From assembly GCA_030640805.1 (NCBI GenBank), contig DAOWIS010000021.1, forward strand, positions 1 through 35,976: 35,976 nt of DNA, read 5' to 3'. The DNA comes from a bacterium (GTDB lineage: Bacteria; Patescibacteriota; Minisyncoccia; Minisyncoccales; DAOWIS01). Made by a program: the position numbers and the translations under genes. The notes beneath the pieces were generated by a model. It saw nothing but the letters and a program-made list of their open reading frames with translations, was not told the DNA's origin and searched no databases. Below, in pieces: positions 7,746 through 14,825 of this stretch (position 1 is its first letter; every line of letters begins with the position of its first letter).

Positions 7746-9032
7746 TTATTCTTTCTCTATTGACTTTACAGTATTAGTTTCCAAATCTATAGTAACTTGG
7801 TATTTCTCATTAATGCTTTCTTTTTCTAATACTATAGTAGCTGTTCCTACTTTTGCCGTTTCACTTATTCCTTCTTCTGTCTCAGTTTTACTGATAACTT
7901 GTTTTGATTTAACAACCTCTAAAATCTCATAATCGTTGTCTCCAAGTATCTCTTTTAATTTTTCATTCTCTTGAGCGGTTTTCTCCAGCACTTCAGCAAA
8001 GAGTTTTTTCTGGTCAACAGTAATGCCCTCATTTGGTTCACTCTTTTTAATAATATAGGTAGGTATTTCTTTTTCGGGAACAGCAGGAGAAATATGGATC
8101 TGAGATCCTACTCCTTCGGTAGTAAAGCTTACTACTCCTTCTATTATTCCTATGGTCGGATTAACCGTGATAATATCCTGTTTGTCTTTACTTTTAAAAA
8201 TCACATTAATCCTTTTGCCTTCTTTTTCAACAGAAGCAACTGTCATTTCTCCGTTTCTTTCTTCTAAATAAAGTTTAGATGAAGGCATCGGTTTGACAAT
8301 TATTTCCCTTTCTCTTATATCTGGAATCATTTCCTGAATTTTGGAGTCACTCTGGGCGATTTTTATTGCCTTTGTTTTCTCTTCTTCAGTTAAAAAAGAC
8401 ATAGGAATGTGTAGTTTCGCTTCGTATTCTAATACTTCTTCTTCCGTAAGAATTTCCATTTCGACGGCTCCTTTTCTATCAATTTCAGACCCAATCTTCT
8501 TTAATTCCTTTACTTCCCTTGTTTTAAGATCTATTTCAGCAACCGAGCCAGAAAAAAATTGAGGTTCTCCTTTTTCAGTTAATGTTATTCCAAAACGCAC
8601 ACCAGATTTAGTGGTAAGAGTTCTTTCTGCTAACTCAGCAGGCATTTTTTCTTCCGGCATAGTAAGTAAAACGTATGCTTTACCATCTTGCAGTTTTACT
8701 TGTTTAATCTCTACACCATATTCTTCCATCATTTTCTGAATTTGAGGGTCATTTTTGGCGATTTCCATTGCTTTGGCTATTTGTAATTTTGGTTGGATTA
8801 TAGTAAAGCCCACCACTAAAATTAAAGCCAGAGCAACGCTAGCGGGAACTAATCTTTTTGTCCAAAACATAATTGGTTTTTTCTTAAAATATCCAGAGTC
8901 CTGCCCGTAATGCTTCGCGTAGCGATGCAGGCGGGTAAGCAGAGCCATTTTGAGTCGTTGTTTATGGTTCTGAATTTTAATTTCTGGTGTTTTTATATTC
9001 TCTAATTTTTTGATTAAGTCTTCTTGTTTCAT
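7746..9032 (-). CDS. Single-pass membrane protein, probable anti-sigma factor of the adjacent ECF sigma
   Basis: 428 residues: a short charged N-terminus (1-60), one transmembrane helix (VPASVALALILVVGFTII, about 62-79), then a long extracytoplasmic part with two similar segments, KAMEIAKNDPQIQKMM and KAIKIAQSDSKIQEMI. I do not recognise a named family. The topology (cytoplasmic N-terminus, one helix, outer sensor domain) and position directly after an ECF sigma gene suggest an anti-sigma factor. It has its own ECF-type promoter, the same motif as the sigma gene. Residues TRLHRYAKHYGQD before the helix are encoded by an imperfect palindrome and look like an inserted repeat. Confidence 0.6.
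   Translation of the reverse strand: MKQEDLIKKLENIKTPEIKIQNHKQRLKMALLTRLHRYAKHYGQDSGYFKKKPIMFWTKRLVPASVALALILVVGFTIIQPKLQIAKAMEIAKNDPQIQKMMEEYGVEIKQVKLQDGKAYVLLTMPEEKMPAELAERTLTTKSGVRFGITLTEKGEPQFFSGSVAEIDLKTREVKELKKIGSEIDRKGAVEMEILTEEEVLEYEAKLHIPMSFLTEEEKTKAIKIAQSDSKIQEMIPDIREREIIVKPMPSSKLYLEERNGEMTVASVEKEGKRINVIFKSKDKQDIITVNPTIGIIEGVVSFTTEGVGSQIHISPAVPEKEIPTYIIKKSEPNEGITVDQKKLFAEVLEKTAQENEKLKEILGDNDYEILEVVKSKQVISKTETEEGISETAKVGTATIVLEKESINEKYQVTIDLETNTVKSIEKE
8895..8935. repeat. GC-rich imperfect palindrome inside the anti-sigma-like gene
   Basis: CCTGCCCGTAATGCTTCGCG pairs imperfectly with CGCGTAGCGATGCAGGCGGG. It is much more GC-rich than its surroundings and adds about 13 residues in frame between the N-terminal region and the membrane helix. 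Confidence 0.55.
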
Positions 9033-9062
9033 ATCTCTGGATACTTAAAATGTTTTATTATT

Positions 9063-9129
9063 ACCTTTTCCGACCTTTGTGAGCATCTTTTGATGCTCTG
9101 TAAACATAACGCCTTTGGTCGAAAAAGGT
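9063..9129. repeat. Nested inverted repeat between sigma and anti-sigma genes
   Basis: Outer arms ACCTTTTCCGACC (9063-9075) and GGTCGAAAAAGGT (9117-9129) match at 12 of 13 positions and enclose a perfect hairpin GAGCATC-TTTT-GATGCTC (9081-9098). The right outer arm overlaps the -35 side of the anti-sigma promoter. Confidence 0.75.
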
Positions 9130-9133
9130 TGCA
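9108..9133 (-). promoter_or_regulatory. ECF-type promoter of the anti-sigma-like gene
   Basis: On the minus strand TGCAAC (9133-9128), a 16-base spacer and CGTT (9111-9108). The -35 abuts the sigma stop codon. Spacer length and both elements match the sigma gene's own promoter, and the motif resembles Bacillus ECF promoters of the TGAAAC...CGTA type. Confidence 0.7.
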
Positions 9134-9685
9134 CTATTCCATTAATCCTCTTAACTTCTTCAATCCTCGATGAAGTAAAGATTTTATTGTCCCTTCTTTT
9201 TTCCCTAAAATTTCGGCAATTTCTTTAATTTTCTTTTTCTCAAAAAATCTCAAGGTGATTACTTCTTGGTATTTTATGGGAAGTTTGGAGATTTTTTCTT
9301 GAAGCATTAAAAAATCCTGATGTCTTTTTAGTTCTTGTTCAGCCTCAAGGATTTCATTAGAGGGGTTTGAAATAGCAATTGGCTCTGGAATTTTCTCTAA
9401 AGAAACTGGTTTATATTTATTCTTTCTAAAATAGTTAGCAATTTCATTATTGGCTATTCTGTAAAGCCAAGCAGAGAAAGGGATATTCTGCCATCTAAAT
9501 TGCCAGAGTTTCTTCAGGGCTTTGAAAAATGTCTCTGAGGTTATATCTTGAGTAATTTCTAAATTAGCCACTCTCTTTAATGTGTAGCCAAAGATTTTGG
9601 AATAATACTGCTCATAGAGTTCACCAAAGATTTCTGGATTTTTCTTGGCTTCTTTGATTAATTCTCTTTCTTTCCTTAATTCCAT
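9134..9685 (-). CDS. ECF-type RNA polymerase sigma factor (sigma-70 family)
   Basis: 183 residues with the two ECF domains. Region 2 spans about 15-90 (FGELYEQYYSKIFGYTLKRV, then DITSETFFKAL, then FSAWLYRIANNEIANYFRK). Region 4 spans about 128-180 (LPIKYQEVITLRFFEKKKIK, then the helix-turn-helix IAEILGKKEGTIKSLLHRGL). Region 3 is absent, as expected for ECF factors. It would direct RNA polymerase to TGCAAC-N16-CGTT promoters, found before this gene and before the downstream membrane protein. This fits positive autoregulation with release from a membrane anti-sigma factor under an unknown envelope signal. Confidence 0.93.
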   Translation of the reverse strand: MELRKERELIKEAKKNPEIFGELYEQYYSKIFGYTLKRVANLEITQDITSETFFKALKKLWQFRWQNIPFSAWLYRIANNEIANYFRKNKYKPVSLEKIPEPIAISNPSNEILEAEQELKRHQDFLMLQEKISKLPIKYQEVITLRFFEKKKIKEIAEILGKKEGTIKSLLHRGLKKLRGLME

Positions 9686-9721
9686 ATCAAAAACATAGGA
9701 TTTTCATCCTTACTTTAACAC

Positions 9722-9747
9722 AACGCAGAAAATTCTAAAAGGTTGCA
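9722..9747 (-). promoter_or_regulatory. ECF-type autoregulatory promoter of the sigma gene
   Basis: Minus-strand TGCAAC (9747-9742), 16-base spacer, CGTT (9725-9722). The first bases after the -35 (CTTTT) are shared with the second copy at 9108-9133. Predicted transcription start is about 30 bases before the sigma ATG. Confidence 0.7.
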
Positions 9748-9773
9748 TTTTTTTGTGAATGCCATTTTAATAA

Positions 9774-9802
9774 TTGTGAGTGGTTTTCTGATATGTTATA
9801 AT
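9774..9802 (+). promoter_or_regulatory. Sigma-70 promoter upstream of the comEC leader
   Basis: TTGTGA (9774-9779), 17-base spacer and extended -10 TGTTATAAT (TATAAT 9797-9802). It would start a transcript near 9809, leading to the leader and hairpin before comEC. Confidence 0.7.
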
Positions 9803-9808
9803 GAGCTT

Positions 9809-9886
9809 GCCAGACAATTTCTAACAGCGTCCAATAAGGAGGAGCAACAATTTTTGCAAATCCGAGCTTTTATTCGGATTTTTATT
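9809..9886 (+). ncRNA. Short leader RNA with terminator-like hairpin before comEC
   Basis: From the promoter at 9774 the transcript would read GTCCAATAAGGAG (9829-9841) and then a hairpin AAATCCGA / TCGGATTT (9858-9881) followed by T-rich sequence. This is the arrangement of an attenuator or a small terminated RNA. The same GTCCAATAAGGAG followed by a terminator hairpin recurs at 21418-21471. I do not recognise a named RNA family. Confidence 0.45.
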
Positions 9887-9919
9887 TGAATTTTATAAAT
9901 TTTAATTAAAATTTAGTTA

Positions 9920-11482
9920 ATGACAAAATCTAAGATTTTTTTGTATTTTTGTTTATCTTTTATTTTTGGTATTTTTCTGAATTCTTTAGTTTCTATTTCC
10001 CAGTTAGCAATGCTGGGAATTTTGTTTTTTGGGATTCTTTTGATTTCGGTATTTTGGCCCTTCGACAAGCTCAGGGTAAACTCTGGGAGAAAACATTTAG
10101 TAGTGGTTGGTTTTTGTTTGTTGATTTTAGTTTTAGGAGCTTGGCGGCATCAAACCTCTCAATCAAGAATTTTTAATAATGAATTAAGAAACTACATAGA
10201 TAGTAATAAAGAAATTACTCTTTTGGGAAGAGTTTCTTCTGAGCCAGATATCAGAGATAGTCACATTAAACTAATAATTAAAATAAAAGAAATTCAGCCC
10301 CAAAACAACGATTTCAAAATTTTAAAATTAAAAAGAGAAGAAAAAGTTTTAGTAACCACTCAAAGATATCCTGAATATAGACACAATGACCAATTAAAAA
10401 TTACTGGTTTTTTAAAAACTCCCCAAGTTTTCGATGGTTTTAATTACAGGGATTATTTAGCCAAAGATGGAATTTATTCAGTAATGTATAATTCTGAGAT
10501 TCAATTATTAAATAGAAAAAACTATGGAAGTCCGACTTCAATAGTATATGCTAAGATTTTGGATTTAAAAAATAAATTAAGAGAAAGTATCTATGGTTCT
10601 TTGAGTCCGCCTCAGTCCTCAATTTTGGGAGCAATGATTTTAGGGGATAAAAGAAAAATGTCAAATGACCTCAAAGAGAAATTAAATATAGTTGGTCTTC
10701 GTCACATTACAGCAATTTCCGGGATGCACATCACTATTATTACTTTTGCCTTAATGTTTTTGGGAACTACCTTAGGTCTTTGGCGAGGTCAGGCCTTTTA
10801 TTTTGCTATAATAATTTTAATCTTATTTATAATTATGATTGGAGCACCGGCTTCGGCAATTCGAGCTGGAATTATGGGAGGACTTTTACTTTTAGGGCAG
10901 AAATTAGGTAGATTAAGCACTTCTTCTCGAGCCGTAGTTTTTGCTGCTGCTCTAATGCTTTATTTCAATCCTTTGCTTTTAAGATTGGATGTTGGTTTTC
11001 AACTTTCTTTTTTAGCGGTAATGGGTATTATTTATCTGATGCCGATTTTCCAAAATTGGCTAAAGAAACTTCCTAATCCAAAGATATTTCCTCTTCGCTC
11101 GCTTTTAGTTATGAGTTTAGCTGCTCAAATTTTTACTCTGCCGATTTTGGTTTATAATTTTGGCAGAATGTCTCTGGTTGCTCCAATTACCAATATTTTA
11201 GTTGTGCCTTTTTTGCCTCTTGTTATGGGACTGGGATTTCTTTTTGCTTTTATTGGAATTATCTGGCAGCCAATAAGTTGGGTTCTATCCTGGCCTTGTT
11301 GGCTGGTTTTAACCTATATTTCTAAAATAGTGGACGGATTTTTTTCTTTTTCTTTTGCTTCATTAACTTTTCAAATCTCCTGGCTTTGGCTCATAATTTT
11401 ATATTTAATTTTAGGGGTTGCCACCTGGTATCTGCGCAAGAAATTTGGCAGAGATAATCTATTACCTTTCAATTATTCCTAA
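9920..11482 (+). CDS. comEC: ComEC/Rec2 competence membrane channel (channel half)
   Basis: 520-residue polytopic membrane protein forming the inner-membrane channel for single-stranded DNA uptake. Two or three N-terminal helices precede a soluble OB-like region (about 95-200). The competence domain follows, with GLRHITAISGMHITIIT near residue 258 and about eight helices to the end. The metallo-beta-lactamase part usually fused at the C-terminus is instead the next gene, two bases later. An insertion FDKLRVNSG (about residues 47-55) is encoded by a repeat-like sequence at 10058-10076 between the first helices. The RBS is weak. It follows a promoter-leader-hairpin unit that may attenuate it. 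Confidence 0.92.
   Translation: MTKSKIFLYFCLSFIFGIFLNSLVSISQLAMLGILFFGILLISVFWPFDKLRVNSGRKHLVVVGFCLLILVLGAWRHQTSQSRIFNNELRNYIDSNKEITLLGRVSSEPDIRDSHIKLIIKIKEIQPQNNDFKILKLKREEKVLVTTQRYPEYRHNDQLKITGFLKTPQVFDGFNYRDYLAKDGIYSVMYNSEIQLLNRKNYGSPTSIVYAKILDLKNKLRESIYGSLSPPQSSILGAMILGDKRKMSNDLKEKLNIVGLRHITAISGMHITIITFALMFLGTTLGLWRGQAFYFAIIILILFIIMIGAPASAIRAGIMGGLLLLGQKLGRLSTSSRAVVFAAALMLYFNPLLLRLDVGFQLSFLAVMGIIYLMPIFQNWLKKLPNPKIFPLRSLLVMSLAAQIFTLPILVYNFGRMSLVAPITNILVVPFLPLVMGLGFLFAFIGIIWQPISWVLSWPCWLVLTYISKIVDGFFSFSFASLTFQISWLWLIILYLILGVATWYLRKKFGRDNLLPFNYS
10058..10076. repeat. CCCTTCGACAAGCTCAGGG element inside comEC
   Basis: CCCTTCGACAAGCTCAGGG followed by TAAACTCTGGG lies in frame in comEC. From memory this motif recurs in many CPR and other environmental genomes; that was not checked here. 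It encodes the FDKLR peptide in a loop between membrane helices. Confidence 0.5.
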
Positions 11483-11484
11483 AT

Positions 11485-12384
11485 ATGTCATCTAATAAAA
11501 AACTTTTTCTTTTATTAATTCTTTTCATAACTACTATTTTAGTCTGGATTGCTGTTTTTATTATCTCTCAAGATGATTTTCTTGAAGTTAATTTTTTTGA
11601 TATTGGTCAAGGAGATAGTATTTTCATTGAGACGCCGAAGGGAAATCAAATTTTAATTGATGGAGGACCAGATAGCACTATTTTAGAAAAATTAGGCAAA
11701 GAAATGCCTTTTTGGGATAGAACCATAGATTTAGTAATTCTGACCCATCCGGAAAAAGACCATATTAAAGGACTTTTAGAGGTTTTAAAAAGATATCAAG
11801 TTGAAAATATTTTATGGACCGGAGTTTCTTGCAGTAGCAGTTTGTGTAGAGAGTGGCAAGATTTAATTTTGAAAGAAGGAGCTAATATAAAAATTGCTCA
11901 GGCTGGTCAAGTATTAAAAATGGGGAAAGGAGTTTATTTTAATATTCTTTATCCCTTTGAAAATTTAGAAGGGAAAGAAGTTAAAAACTTAAATAATACT
12001 TCTATTGTTTTTCGTTTAGTTTTTAGAGAAAATTCTTTTCTTTTTACCGGAGATACCTCAAAATCAATAGAATATCAGCTTCTTATTTGCGCAAATTCGT
12101 GGTCAAATTCGGGCAAATTCCTAATTCTGGATTCCGATGTTCTAAAAGTTGGTCATCATGGAAGTAAAACCTCCAGTTCTCAAGAATTTTTGGAAAAAGT
12201 TTCACCCGAGATTGCCGTAATTCAGGCAGGAAAAGACAATTCTTATGGTCATCCTCATCAGGAGGTCTTGGAAACCTTAGCCAAGTATGATATAAAAGTG
12301 CTAAGAACCGACCTCAACGGAGACATTAAAATAATATCTAATGGAATAAAACTTTATGAGAAATGTTCAGTTTCCAATTTTTAA
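11485..12384 (+). CDS. ComEC-type metallo-beta-lactamase domain protein
   Basis: 299 residues: an N-terminal membrane anchor (FLLLILFITTILVWIAVFII), then the MBL fold: VNFFDIGQGDSIFIET (near 35), the metal site THPEKDH (near 86, HxxxDH), FTGDT (near 188) and VGHHGSKTSS (near 222). In most bacteria this is the ComEC C-terminal domain, thought to degrade one DNA strand or process incoming DNA; here it is a separate membrane-anchored protein. The gene starts two bases after the channel gene. A repetitive stretch at about 12087-12123 (CAAATTCG units) inserts about 12 residues before the VGHHGS motif. The next gene overlaps its 3' end by 29 bases. Confidence 0.88.
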   Translation: MSSNKKLFLLLILFITTILVWIAVFIISQDDFLEVNFFDIGQGDSIFIETPKGNQILIDGGPDSTILEKLGKEMPFWDRTIDLVILTHPEKDHIKGLLEVLKRYQVENILWTGVSCSSSLCREWQDLILKEGANIKIAQAGQVLKMGKGVYFNILYPFENLEGKEVKNLNNTSIVFRLVFRENSFLFTGDTSKSIEYQLLICANSWSNSGKFLILDSDVLKVGHHGSKTSSSQEFLEKVSPEIAVIQAGKDNSYGHPHQEVLETLAKYDIKVLRTDLNGDIKIISNGIKLYEKCSVSNF

Positions 12385-13423
12385 AACTAAAATTGAGGGA
12401 GTAAGCCAAAAATTTAATTTAGCCAGTCCCAAAGAGAGAGAGGCCTATTTTAAATTGAAGGCGGGGCCAGAGATTGAAAAATTAAGAAGATATCTAAAGA
12501 ACAACAGTTTTATTGCTTATCTTTTGGGGAAAAAGAATTCTGGCAAAGGAACTTATGCCAAGATGTTTGGAGAGATAGTGGATCCCGAAAGAATAGGGCA
12601 TTTTTCTATTGGGGATATGGTAAGAGAGATCGATAGTGAATTGGCAGATAAAGAAAAAAGGAAAGAAATATTTAATTTTTTAGAAAAGAATTATCGAGGC
12701 TGGATTTCTCTTGAAGAGGTCTTTAATATTTTAGAGAAAAGGAGCATTAAAACCCTTTTGCCCACAGAATTAATTTTAGCTTTAGTTAAAAGGGAAATAG
12801 CCAAGAGGAAAAAGAAAGCTCTTTTTATTGATGGTTTTCCTCGTGACTTAGACCAAATTTCCTATTCTTTGTTTTTCCGGGATTTAATTGGTTATCGAGA
12901 AGACCCAGATATTTTTATTTTAATTGATGTTCCAGCCGAGGTAATTAATGAAAGAATTAAATGGAGAAGAGTTTGTCCTCTTTGTAAAACTTCAAGGAAT
13001 TTAAAATTACTCCCTACTTCAAAGGTAAGATATGATGAAAAGAAAAAAGAATTTTATTTAATTTGTGACAATCCAGGTTGTCGAGAGGAAATTATGGTTG
13101 CCAAAGAAGGGGACGAGAAAGGCATTGAACCAATAAAGAAAAGATTGGAGATGGACGAAAAATTAATACAACAATCTTTTTCCCTTCACGGCATTCCTAA
13201 AATTCTTTTAAGAAACTCTATTCCAGTCAAAGAAACAAAGAAATATGTTGATGATTATGAGATTACTCCCCAATACTCTTTCCAGTGGGACGAAAGAGCC
13301 AAAAAAGTAAAAATAAAAGAAAGTCCTTGGATTATTAAGGACAAGGAGGGAGTAGAATCTTTTAGTTTATTAGCCGCGCCAGTGGTAGTTTCTTTGATAA
13401 AACAGATGGCCGAGAAAATTTGA
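12356..13423 (+). CDS. Adenylate-kinase-like nucleoside monophosphate kinase with extra terminal regions
   Basis: 355 residues, longer than ordinary adenylate kinase (about 215). P-loop GKKNSGKGT at 58-66, FSIGDMVRE near 84, FPRD near 161, and a LID with four cysteines (CPLC...CDNPGC, about 207-242) suited to zinc. The N-terminal 50 residues (FPIFKTKIEGVSQKFNLASP) and the C-terminal 70 residues are not part of the standard fold. The family is expected to transfer phosphate between ATP and AMP or another NMP, but the extensions leave the substrate uncertain. The ATG at 12356 overlaps the preceding gene by 29 bases, suggesting translational coupling. Only the P-loop and LID are firm. Confidence 0.8.
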   Translation: MRNVQFPIFKTKIEGVSQKFNLASPKEREAYFKLKAGPEIEKLRRYLKNNSFIAYLLGKKNSGKGTYAKMFGEIVDPERIGHFSIGDMVREIDSELADKEKRKEIFNFLEKNYRGWISLEEVFNILEKRSIKTLLPTELILALVKREIAKRKKKALFIDGFPRDLDQISYSLFFRDLIGYREDPDIFILIDVPAEVINERIKWRRVCPLCKTSRNLKLLPTSKVRYDEKKKEFYLICDNPGCREEIMVAKEGDEKGIEPIKKRLEMDEKLIQQSFSLHGIPKILLRNSIPVKETKKYVDDYEITPQYSFQWDERAKKVKIKESPWIIKDKEGVESFSLLAAPVVVSLIKQMAEKI

Positions 13424-13475
13424 CACCCCTTCGCGATGAACCCTATTGCTTGCCATCGGGGCATTCTGATTGAGG

Positions 13476-13505
13476 TTGACAGGGGTTTTTCCATTTTGCT
13501 ATAAT
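13476..13505 (+). promoter_or_regulatory. Near-consensus promoter of the structured RNA
   Basis: TTGACA (13476-13481), 18-base spacer and TATAAT (13500-13505) with an extended TGC in front. It is among the best sigma-70-type promoters seen in the window and drives a transcript with no open frame. Confidence 0.85.
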
Positions 13506-13510
13506 AAAGA

Positions 13511-13677
13511 TGGTTCTGTTACAAATTGGCAAGATTTTGGGTTAAACTGTTTTTAGAGGGAGTTCTACATTATCTAAACTCGTGGGTTTGGATTGCGGAC
13601 ACCCACCTGATTTTTAGCCGAAATTCTGCTTGAGTAGCAGAGCCACTAAAAAAACATCAATACTCTGATGTTTTTTT
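13511..13677 (+). ncRNA. Structured non-coding RNA, 6S-like candidate
   Basis: Bounded by a strong promoter and a terminator, about 167 bases, without a plausible ORF. The 5' end TGGTTCTGTT (13511-13520) pairs over ten positions with AGCAGAGCCA (13636-13645), closing the molecule exactly at the predicted transcription start. TTGGC/GCCGA gives a second helix, and GTGGGT/ACCCAC an apical hairpin (13583-13607). A long hairpin interrupted by bulges with this size fits 6S RNA, which mimics an open promoter and binds RNA polymerase. The sequence itself is not one I can match to a family, so 6S is an inference from shape. SRP RNA is unlikely because its GGAAGG...AGCAGCC apex is absent. Confidence 0.6.
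13648..13677 (+). terminator. Terminator of the structured RNA
   Basis: Twelve-pair stem AAAAAAACATCA (13648-13659) with TGATGTTTTTTT (13666-13677), loop ATACTC. Strong and probably functional on both strands. Confidence 0.88.
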
Positions 13678-13794
13678 AGTTAATTCTATTTAAATTTTAT
13701 TTTTTTCTAAGATGATTTTTTCTATTAATCTTATCTTTTTTATTTTTTCTTCTAATATTTTTACCATAGATTTTATTTTAGTAAAATTTCGTTT

Positions 13795-13833
13795 AATTGC
13801 GAAGCAATTACAGCGAACGAAGTGAACGGTTCG
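13795..13833. repeat. Composite palindrome next to tRNA-Pro
   Basis: AATTGCGAAGCAATT is a hairpin, followed by ACAGCGAACGAAGTGAACGG, which closes with TTCG. A diverged copy lies at 18787-18826 near tRNA-Arg. The remaining 150 bases between the RNA terminator and the tRNA are AT-rich with no visible gene. Confidence 0.6.
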
Positions 13834-13836
13834 TTT

Positions 13837-13913
13837 TGGTCGGGGCACCCGGACTCGAACCGGGAATCGCACGCACCCCATGCGCGCATGTTAACCAATT
13901 ACACTATGCCCCG
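13837..13913 (-). tRNA. tRNA-Pro(GGG), CCA encoded
   Basis: Read on the minus strand, the acceptor CGGGGCA pairs with TGCCCCG. D-arm GTGTAATTGGTTAACAT, anticodon stem CGCGC/GCGTG with loop ATGGGGT (anticodon GGG), T-arm TCCCGGTTCGAGTCCGGG-type, discriminator A and genomic CCA. All arms pair; the D-stem has one G-U. It lies four bases from the end of rpmB on the same strand. Confidence 0.93.
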
Positions 13914-13917
13914 CAGG

Positions 13918-14106
13918 CTACTTTGTTTTTCCCATTGCTTTGATGCACTTTGCGCAGGCTTTTACTCTTTTGCCGGAGGGCAAACGAACCCATTGTAAAT
14001 TGGGATATTTTCTTTTTTTGGAAGTAGGATTATATTTGCCCCTTAATTTCTTCCGTGTTATACTTTTTATATAACTTTTGCCGCAAATAGCACAAATTTT
14101 TGCCAT
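13918..14106 (-). CDS. rpmB: 50S ribosomal protein bL28
   Basis: 62 residues with the bL28 pattern: MAKICAICGKSYIKS, the basic KRKYPNLQWV core, then LPSGKRVKACAKCIKAMGK. Two CxxC pairs (C5/C8 and C52/C55) make this the zinc-binding form. It is part of the large subunit near the E site. The ATG is only ten bases from an extended -10, so the mRNA is probably almost leaderless. tRNA-Pro follows directly and may be co-transcribed. Confidence 0.93.
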   Translation of the reverse strand: MAKICAICGKSYIKSITRKKLRGKYNPTSKKRKYPNLQWVRLPSGKRVKACAKCIKAMGKTK

Positions 14107-14110
14107 AATA

Positions 14111-14125
14111 TATAATATTATAGCA
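14111..14125. promoter_or_regulatory. Divergent -10 elements for rpmB and the M50 gene
   Basis: Minus strand: extended TGCTATAAT (14125-14117), ten bases before the rpmB ATG. Plus strand: TATAAT at 14111-14116, about 32 bases before the M50 gene start. The two overlap closely, so the genes may compete for polymerase. Confidence 0.55.
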
Positions 14126-14148
14126 TTATTTTTATTTTAGCAACATTT

Positions 14149-14790
14149 ATGGAAATTATCAGTTTAGTTTTTATCATCATCATTTTTCTTTTCTCGGTGG
14201 TTATCCACGAGGTTTCTCATGGGGCAATGGCTAATGCCTTGGGTGATCCAACTGCCAGATTAATGGGTCGGTTAACTCTAAATCCCCTGAAACATTTAGA
14301 CCCAATAGGTTCAGTTATTGTCCCTTTATTTTTAATTTTAATTTCTTTGGGAACAGGAGGAGGAATTATTTTTGGTTGGGCAAAGCCAGTTCCCTTTAAT
14401 CCTTATAATTTAAGAGATCAAAGATGGGGTCCGGCTAAAGTAGCGGCAGCTGGGCCGGCAGCTAATTTTTTGGTGGCTTTGGTATTTGGTTTATTTATTC
14501 GATTTTTTCCTCTTTCTCTATTTCCCATAACTCAGAATCTTTTAGTTCTTTTTAGTTATATTGTTTGGGTAAATCTTCTTTTAGGAATATTTAACCTACT
14601 ACCAATTCCTCCTTTAGATGGCTCCCATATTTTATTTGCTCTTTTACCCGCTTCTCTGGAAAACTTAAAACTTACTTTACAAAAATATGGCTTTATAATT
14701 TTAATATTTTTTATTTTTCTTTTTTTTCAATTATTAATTCCCCTGATTCAATGGATTTTTCAATTTATAGTTGGCTATTCTCTTTTCTGA
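14149..14790 (+). CDS. Site-2-protease-like membrane metallopeptidase (M50 family)
   Basis: 213 residues, four to six membrane helices. The zinc motif HEVSH (H20, E21, H24) sits in the first helix and the third-ligand region NLLPIPPLDGSH near residue 152. The central FGWAKPVPFNPYNLRD loop is typical of the compact M50 subgroup without PDZ or CBS domains. These enzymes cut substrates within the membrane. The substrate is unknown; the membrane anti-sigma-like protein at 7746 is one possible target by analogy only. It ends with TGA, showing the standard code. Confidence 0.88.
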   Translation: MEIISLVFIIIIFLFSVVIHEVSHGAMANALGDPTARLMGRLTLNPLKHLDPIGSVIVPLFLILISLGTGGGIIFGWAKPVPFNPYNLRDQRWGPAKVAAAGPAANFLVALVFGLFIRFFPLSLFPITQNLLVLFSYIVWVNLLLGIFNLLPIPPLDGSHILFALLPASLENLKLTLQKYGFIILIFFIFLFFQLLIPLIQWIFQFIVGYSLF

Positions 14791-14825
14791 TGCCCATAAT
14801 ACTCAGCCTCAGCGCTAAAAAATAA

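Noticed and set aside
13690-13881. Open frame on the minus strand across tRNA-Pro and the repeat before it
   Set aside because: It overlaps the tRNA and is lysine-rich low-complexity sequence; no homology pattern.
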